Of a stretch of DNA of 64,000 nucleotides, positions 59,188 to 64,000 are shown one piece after another. Numbering within the stretch: position 1 is the first letter of the stretch; every line of letters starts with the position of its first letter. A program made the position numbers and the translations under genes. Source of the stretch: Nocardia exalbida NBRC 100660 (GTDB lineage: Bacteria > Actinomycetota > Actinomycetes > Mycobacteriales > Mycobacteriaceae). The notes under the pieces were generated by a model. That model was given only the letters and a program-made list of their open reading frames with translations. It did not search any database and had not been told where the DNA came from. The DNA lies in NCBI RefSeq assembly GCF_000308575.1, contig NZ_BAFZ01000164.1, positions 29,631 through 93,630 on the forward strand, written 5' to 3'.

Positions 59188-60747
59188 ATGCGCAAGATCC
59201 CCCTCGACCTGGTCCATCGCTACCAGGAGGAGGGTTGGTGGACCCCCGAGACGATCGGTGACCTCTTGGCAGGCGGACTGGCCGCCGCGCCCGGCACCGC
59301 GTTTCGCATCCACTCCGCAGTGCGGCCGTGGTCGGGGACGTTCGGCGATGTCGAGCAGATCGCCCGCAGGCTGGCCGCCGGGTTGAGGCGCCGCGGCGTA
59401 GGTCCCGGGGACGTGGTCGCCTTCCAGCTGCCGAACTGGATGGAGGCGGCGGCGGTGTTCTGGGCGTCGGCCTTCCTCGGCACGACGGTGGTGCCGATCG
59501 TCCACTTCTACGGGCGCAAGGAAGTCGGCTACATCCTGGCGACGGTCCGGCCGAAGGTCTTCGTGACCACCGATCGGTTCGGCAACACCGAGTTCGCCCC
59601 CGGCCTGCGCGACGCGGTACCGATCGTCGGCGTGGTGGGCGAAAATTTCGAGGAGCTGCTCGACCCGGCGCCCATGCCGGGGACCCTTCCGGCCGACCCC
59701 TCGGGGCCCGCGCTGATCGCGTTCACCTCCGGCACCACCCGCGCCCCGAAAGGCGTGGTGCACAGCCATCGGACGCTGGGCCACGAGACCAGGCAACTGG
59801 CCGGGATGTACCCGGCCGACCGAGGCGACCAGCTCACCGGGGCGCCGGTCGGCCACTTCATCGGCATGGTGAACGCCTTCCTCATCCCGGTGCTCGACCG
59901 GGTGCCGATCAACCTGATCGATGTCTGGGATCCGGGCAGAGTGCTCGAGTTGATGCGCACCGAACACCTCACGGTGGGCGGCGGCGTGCCCTACTACGTC
60001 ACCAGCCTGCTCGATCATCCGGACTACACGCCCGAGCATCTGCCCCAGCTGCGCTACGCGGGGCTGGGCGGCGCGGCGGTGCCCGCCGCGATCACCACCC
60101 GTCTGGCGCGGACCGGTATCACCGTGTACCGCTCCTACGGCAGCACCGAACATCCCTCGATCACCGGATCGCACCCGACCGCCCCCGAGGCAAAACGGCT
60201 GCTCACCGACGGCGCCCCGCTGGCGGGCGCGGAGGTGCGACTGGCCGAGGACGGCGAAATCCTCAGCCGCGGACCGGATTTGTGCCTCGGCTACACCGAT
60301 CCGGAGCTCACCGCGGCGGCCTTCGACGACGACGGTTGGTACCACACCGGTGACATCGGCGTGCTGGACGCGGACGGTTACCTGACGATCACCGACCGCA
60401 AGTCCGACATGATCATCCGCGGCGGCGAGAACATCAGCGCGCTCGAGGTCGAAGAGGTGCTGCTGACCCTGCCCGGCGTGACCGAGGCGGTGGCGGTCGC
60501 CGTGCCCGACGCCCGGCTCGGCGAGCGCACCGCCGCGGTGCTGCGCCTGCAGCCGGGGCGGGCCGCGCCGCACCTGGAGGAATTGCGCGCGCACTTCGGC
60601 GGCGCCGGGCTGGCCAAGCAGAAGTGGCCGGAGGAAGTGCACGTCGTCGACGACTTCCCCCGTACCGCGAGCGGAAAGATCCAGAAGTTCGTGGTCCGCG
60701 CGAACCTGGCCGCCGCACGCGTCGAGGGCGTTGCGGTACAACCCTGA
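59188..60747 (+). CDS. Acyl-CoA ligase, cyclohexanecarboxylate/cyclic-acid-type
   Basis: A 519-residue ANL ligase: variant P-loop FTSGTTRAPKG (180-189), YRSYGSTEHPSITGS, WYHTGDIGVLDADGYLTITD, RKSDMIIRGGENISALEVEE, and catalytic Lys in RTASGKIQKFVV. The STEHPS loop and RAPKG variant resemble ligases for cyclic or branched acids. ATG 59188 follows acaggag. The amidohydrolase start is 38 bases after its stop with an AGAGAAT motif in between, so it may be separately initiated. Confidence 0.88.
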   Translation: MRKIPLDLVHRYQEEGWWTPETIGDLLAGGLAAAPGTAFRIHSAVRPWSGTFGDVEQIARRLAAGLRRRGVGPGDVVAFQLPNWMEAAAVFWASAFLGTTVVPIVHFYGRKEVGYILATVRPKVFVTTDRFGNTEFAPGLRDAVPIVGVVGENFEELLDPAPMPGTLPADPSGPALIAFTSGTTRAPKGVVHSHRTLGHETRQLAGMYPADRGDQLTGAPVGHFIGMVNAFLIPVLDRVPINLIDVWDPGRVLELMRTEHLTVGGGVPYYVTSLLDHPDYTPEHLPQLRYAGLGGAAVPAAITTRLARTGITVYRSYGSTEHPSITGSHPTAPEAKRLLTDGAPLAGAEVRLAEDGEILSRGPDLCLGYTDPELTAAAFDDDGWYHTGDIGVLDADGYLTITDRKSDMIIRGGENISALEVEEVLLTLPGVTEAVAVAVPDARLGERTAAVLRLQPGRAAPHLEELRAHFGGAGLAKQKWPEEVHVVDDFPRTASGKIQKFVVRANLAAARVEGVAVQP

Positions 60748-60760
60748 AGAGAATAACATT
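60748..60760 (+). promoter_or_regulatory. AGAGAAT motif upstream of amidohydrolase
   Basis: AGAGAATAACATT directly after the ligase stop, part of a short palindrome GAGAAT-AAC-ATTCTC, 26 bases before the amidohydrolase start. Shares 11 of 13 bases with the site at 59115. Confidence 0.5.
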
Positions 60761-60785
60761 CTCACTAATTGAAAAGGAGGCTTCC

Positions 60786-61982
60786 ATGACTGAAGTCGAG
60801 TTGCCCTACCAGCTCTTCGACGCCGACAACCACCTGTACGAGACCAAAGACGCCCTCACCAGGTACCTGCCCAAGGAGTACGAGGGCACCATCCAGTACG
60901 TCGAGATCAAGGGCCGCACCAAGATCGCGGTGCTCGGCCAGATCAGCGAGTACATCCCCAATCCCACCTTCGACGTGGTGGCCCGGCCCGGCGCCATGGA
61001 GGAGTACTTCAAGCACGGCAACCCCGAGGGCAAGAGCAGGCGCGAGATCTTCGGTGAGCCGATGCGCGCGATCGAGGCCTTCCGCGATCCGGTGGAGCGC
61101 CTGAAGGTCATGGACAACCTGCAATTGCAGCGCGCGCTGATGTTCCCGACCCTGGCCAGCCTGGTCGAGGAGCGGATGCGCCACCATCCGGACCTGATCC
61201 ACGCGGTGATCCACTCGCTGAACCAGTGGATGCTCGAGACCTGGGGCCAGGACGGCAATTTCGTGCACTCCGACCGGATCTTCACCGTCCCGGTGGTCAC
61301 CCTGCCGATCGTCGAGAAGGCGATCGAGGAGTTGAACTGGTGCGTCGTCGAGCACGGCGCCAAGGCGATCCTGGTGCGCCCGGCCCCGGTGCCCGGTTTC
61401 AAGGGCATGCGATCGTTCGCACTGCCGGAGTTCGATCCGTTCTGGAAGCGGGTCGTCGAACTCGACGTGCTGGTCACCATGCACTCCTCGGACAGCGGCT
61501 ACTCGCGTTTCGACGCCGAGTGGGACGGCAACAGCCTGGAGATGCTGCCGTTCAAGACGAACACCTTCGCGATGACGAACCAGTGGCGGCCGGTCACCGA
61601 CGCGGTGGCGTCCTGGGTCTGCCACGGCGCGCTGAACCGCTTCCCGGACCTCAAGGTCGCCGTCATCGAGAACGGCTCCGCCTGGCTCGAGCCGCTGTTG
61701 CAGCAGCTGTCCGACGTCTACAAGAAGGCGCCGGAGGGCTTCGGCTTCCGTGACCCGATCGAGGCCATCAGACAGAGCCTCTACGTCAGCCCGTTCTGGG
61801 AGGAGGATCTGGAGCGGCTCTCCAGCGTCATCGGCGCCGATCACGTGCTGTTCGGCTCCGACTGGCCGCACCCGGAGGGCCTTGCCGAGCCTGCGCGCTA
61901 CATCAACGAGATCAAGGACATGCCGCTGGAGGATCAGGCGAAGATCATGGGCGGCAACCTGGCGCGGCTGCTGAAGGTATGA
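60786..61982 (+). CDS. Amidohydrolase-2 family protein
   Basis: A 398-residue TIM-barrel hydrolase of the ACMSD-like amidohydrolase group: FDADNHLYETKDALTRYLPK (the D-x-D-x-H variant of the metal motif), VMDNLQLQRALMFPTLASLV, DVLVTMHSSDSGYSRF, VAVIENGSAWLEPLLQQLSD and the C-terminal HVLFGSDWPHPEGLAEPARY with the last metal Asp. Members decarboxylate or hydrolyse ring-cleavage and CoA intermediates and are frequent in sterol-catabolic clusters. A strong aaaaggagg precedes ATG 60786. Overlaps the next ligase by ATGA. Confidence 0.9.
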   Translation: MTEVELPYQLFDADNHLYETKDALTRYLPKEYEGTIQYVEIKGRTKIAVLGQISEYIPNPTFDVVARPGAMEEYFKHGNPEGKSRREIFGEPMRAIEAFRDPVERLKVMDNLQLQRALMFPTLASLVEERMRHHPDLIHAVIHSLNQWMLETWGQDGNFVHSDRIFTVPVVTLPIVEKAIEELNWCVVEHGAKAILVRPAPVPGFKGMRSFALPEFDPFWKRVVELDVLVTMHSSDSGYSRFDAEWDGNSLEMLPFKTNTFAMTNQWRPVTDAVASWVCHGALNRFPDLKVAVIENGSAWLEPLLQQLSDVYKKAPEGFGFRDPIEAIRQSLYVSPFWEEDLERLSSVIGADHVLFGSDWPHPEGLAEPARYINEIKDMPLEDQAKIMGGNLARLLKV

Positions 61983-63406
61983 CCTGGCAGACCCTCCCCG
62001 AGCTGGTCCTCGACGCGGCCGACCGCTTCGGCGACGCCGAAGCGGTCGTGGACGGGGACCTGCGGTGGAGTTTCACCGAACTCGCCGAGCGGGTGCGCCG
62101 GGCCGCGGGCGCCTTCGCCGCGGCCGGGATCGAGAAGGGCGACCGCGCGGCGATCTGGGCGCCGAACTCGGCGGAATGGATCGTCGCCGCGTTCGGCCTG
62201 CTCACCGCGGGCGGCGTCGTGGTGCCGGTGAGCACGCGTCTCAAGGCCGCGGAGGCGGGCGACATCATCCGCCGCAGCGGCGCCAAGGCGGTGCTGGTCC
62301 AGCAGGGGTTCCTCGGCGTCGACTACCGCGGCGCCACCGATGTGCCCGTGATCGATGTGAAGTCGGATTTCCTGGAGGGGGGCGCACCGTTCGAGCGGAA
62401 CGTCGCCGGCACCGACATCGCCGACGTCGTCTACACCTCCGGCACCACCGGGCGTCCCAAGGGAGTGATGATGAATCACGCCCAGACGTTGCGCCTGTAC
62501 GCGGAGTGGTGCGATCTCGCCGACCTGCGGGAAGGCGACCGTTATCTCATCGTCAACCCGTTCTTCCACACCTTCGGATACAAAGCGGGTCTGGTCGCGT
62601 CGCTCATCCGCGGCGCGACGATCCTTCCGGTGCCGGTGTTCGACGTCGATCGGGTGCTGGAATTGGTTGCCCGGGAGCGGATCACGATGCTGCCCGGACC
62701 GCCGACCCTCTACCACTCCCTGCTGGAGGCCGCGGGCGAGCATGATCTGTCCTCGCTGCGCGCGGCCGTCACCGGGGCGGCCGACATTCCGGTCGAACTC
62801 ATCCGCCGGGTGCGCGAGGAACTCCCGTTCCAGTCGATCATGACCGGATACGGGCTGACCGAGGCGGGCACCGCGACCGCCTCCCGGCCCGGGGACACCT
62901 TCGAGCAGATCGCGACGACGGTCGGGAAGCCCTGCGACGGCGTGCGGATCCGCATCGCCGAAGACGGCGAGATCCTCGTTCGCGGTTACAGCGTGATGCA
63001 GGGCTACCTGGACGACCCGGAGGCGACGGCCGAGGCGATCGACGCCGAGGGCTGGTTGCACACCGGCGATCTGGGCAGCCTCGACACCGACGGCAGGTTG
63101 CGCATCGTCGGCCGCAAGAAAGACATGTTCATCGTCGGTGGGTTCAACGCCTATCCCGCCGAGATCGAGGGATTCCTGCTGGAACATCCCGCGGTCGCGC
63201 AGGCCGCCGTCGTCGGCGTGCCGGACGAACGGCTCGGGCAGGTCGGCCGAGCCTTCGTGGTGACGAGAAACCCCGTCACCGAGGACGAGCTGATCGCCTG
63301 GAGCCGGGACCGGATGGCGGGCTACAAGGTTCCGCGCTCGGTGCGTTTCCTGCGCGCCCTGCCGCTGAACGCGACCGGCAAGGTGATGAAGGACCAACTG
63401 CGGTAA
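61979..63406 (+). CDS. Acyl-CoA ligase, FadD3-like
   Basis: A 475-residue ANL ligase: P-loop YTSGTTGRPKG (152-162), NPFFHTFGYKAGLVASLIRG, MTGYGLTEAGTATASRPGDT, GWLHTGDLGSLDTDG, RKKDMFIVGGFNAYPAEIEG, and catalytic Lys in NATGKVMKDQL. The short length and FFHTFGYKAG match FadD3, which activates the HIP propionate left after sterol A/B-ring removal in mycobacteria. HIP as substrate is inference. Translationally coupled to the amidohydrolase. Confidence 0.88.
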   Translation: MTWQTLPELVLDAADRFGDAEAVVDGDLRWSFTELAERVRRAAGAFAAAGIEKGDRAAIWAPNSAEWIVAAFGLLTAGGVVVPVSTRLKAAEAGDIIRRSGAKAVLVQQGFLGVDYRGATDVPVIDVKSDFLEGGAPFERNVAGTDIADVVYTSGTTGRPKGVMMNHAQTLRLYAEWCDLADLREGDRYLIVNPFFHTFGYKAGLVASLIRGATILPVPVFDVDRVLELVARERITMLPGPPTLYHSLLEAAGEHDLSSLRAAVTGAADIPVELIRRVREELPFQSIMTGYGLTEAGTATASRPGDTFEQIATTVGKPCDGVRIRIAEDGEILVRGYSVMQGYLDDPEATAEAIDAEGWLHTGDLGSLDTDGRLRIVGRKKDMFIVGGFNAYPAEIEGFLLEHPAVAQAAVVGVPDERLGQVGRAFVVTRNPVTEDELIAWSRDRMAGYKVPRSVRFLRALPLNATGKVMKDQLR

Positions 63407-63469
63407 CAGCTGACCCGGCGGCCCGCGCGCCGGATATCGTGCAGGCGCCGACCGCAGAGAGGATCCCGC

Positions 63470-63922
63470 ATGACCGAGTTCCATGATTTCGACGCCCTGC
63501 GCGCCGCGGTGGGCTCCGTGCTCGGGCCCGGCGAGTGGCTCGAGATCGACCAGCGGCGCATCGATCTGTTCGCCGAGGCCACCGGCGACCACCAGTGGAT
63601 CCACGTCGATCCCGGCCGTGCCGCGGACGGCCCGTACGGGGCCACCATCGCCCACGGGTTCCTCACCCTCGCGCTGCTCGCGCCGATCAGCCAGCAGCTG
63701 ATGTCGGTGCGCTCGGCCCGGATGGCGATCAACTACGGGCTGAACAAGGTGCGCTTCATCAGCCCGGTCCGGGTCGGCAGCCGGGTGCGCGGCACCGTCA
63801 CGCTCACCGCCGTCACCGATGTGCCCGGCGGGGTGCAGGCCGAACGCACCGTGACGATCATCGCCGAGGGCGCGGACAAGCCGGCCTGCGTCGCCGAGCA
63901 CGTGGTCCGGTACCTGGCCTGA
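63470..63922 (+). CDS. MaoC/NodN-type dehydratase
   Basis: A 150-residue hotdog protein with the (R)-hydratase motif: FAEATGDHQWIHVDPGRAAD, then YGATIAHGFLTLALLAPISQ, and MAINYGLNKVRFISPVRVGS. The Asp and His of the GDHQWIHVD segment are catalytic in the family. It hydrates enoyl-CoA to 3-hydroxyacyl-CoA. gagagga precedes ATG 63470, 63 bases after the ligase. Confidence 0.9.
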   Translation: MTEFHDFDALRAAVGSVLGPGEWLEIDQRRIDLFAEATGDHQWIHVDPGRAADGPYGATIAHGFLTLALLAPISQQLMSVRSARMAINYGLNKVRFISPVRVGSRVRGTVTLTAVTDVPGGVQAERTVTIIAEGADKPACVAEHVVRYLA

Positions 63923-63929
63923 GCGGCCC

Positions 63930-64000
63930 ATGCTGATTCGCAACGCCACGCTGTCCGCCGGCCCGCACACCGACGTGCGCTGGCGCGGTGGGCGCATCAT
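63930..64000 (+). CDS. Amidohydrolase N-terminus, cut by the window edge
   Basis: Opens MLIRNATLSAGPHTDVRWRG-GRI, the beta-sandwich strand that begins amidohydrolase-1/dihydroorotase-type enzymes. ATG 63930 lies 7 bases after the MaoC stop, so it continues the operon. The metal-binding core is beyond the window. Confidence 0.55.
   Translation, partial: MLIRNATLSAGPHTDVRWRGGRI

Noticed and set aside
59095..60765. Long minus-strand upstream extension of the enoyl-CoA hydratase frame
   Set aside because: It is antisense to the acyl-CoA ligase. The hydratase begins at ATG 59094 with the conserved crotonase N-terminus.
61934..64000. 688-codon minus-strand open frame
   Set aside because: Antisense to the FadD3-like ligase and MaoC genes, both with complete active-site motifs. 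No start signal.

Overview
This window looks like chromosomal DNA of a high-GC, mycolic-acid-type actinomycete, most likely Nocardia or a close relative. The evidence is a complete yrbE-mce operon, F420-type LLM oxidoreductases, a mycofactocin-type SDR, many acyl-CoA ligases, MaoC and thioesterase proteins, and GTG/ATG starts with ATGA-type overlaps. I see no tRNA, rRNA, CRISPR array or phage block.

Bases 1-19300 are a decayed, insertion-rich region. It holds a frameshifted epimerase, an uncharacterised membrane protein, an IS1380 remnant, and a formaldehyde-dehydrogenase-like operon with a collapsed PfpI gene and a GlcG/HbpS-like gene. Next comes a broken MmyB-type regulator, then three nested insertion sequences: an ISL3 element with an 8-bp target duplication sits in the terminal repeats of an IS21 element, which abuts a truncated IS3 element. 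A frameshifted secreted CSLREA protein and two frameshifted TetR genes follow. Many of the lesions are single-base indels.

Bases 12100-26300 contain a probable acyl-CoA catabolic regulon. Four sites with the architecture TTGAA-N3-GACGTC-N3-TTCAA lie upstream of (A) an NDH-2-like oxidoreductase and a divergent MHS transporter, (B) an acyl-CoA ligase, (C) an SDR / acyl-CoA dehydrogenase / APH-type kinase operon and (D) a SCO6745-like gene. Two paralogous TetR genes, one frameshifted, lie among them. Kinase + ACAD10/11-like dehydrogenase + SDR + ligase is the enzyme set used for 4-hydroxy-/4-oxo-acid degradation, so import, activation, reduction, phosphorylation and dephosphorylation of such an acid is the favoured hypothesis.

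Bases 26300-40980 carry an intact MmyB-type regulator (duplicate of the broken copy), two exported or membrane proteins, a catalase and a fused MaoC dehydratase. They also carry a signalling block (REC-PP2C phosphatase, CHASE3 histidine kinase, Rcp1-like regulator, RsbW-like ATPase), then MerR/Hsp20, a cold-shock-domain protein, an LLM oxidoreductase, a DUF35 Zn-ribbon protein and a hotdog protein.

Bases 40985-64000 are a lipid/sterol-like uptake and degradation locus. A minus-strand yrbEAB-mceABCDEF-mas operon (56.1 to 46.8 kb) is followed by a P450, SDR, LLM, TesB, DUF427 and DapB-like reductase operon. On the far side are a TetR gene, an enoyl-CoA hydratase, and a plus-strand ligase, amidohydrolase, FadD3-like ligase, MaoC and amidohydrolase run that leaves the window. 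A short motif (AGAGAAT-N-A) before the P450, hydratase/ligase and amidohydrolase suggests co-regulation of both arms around the Mce importer.
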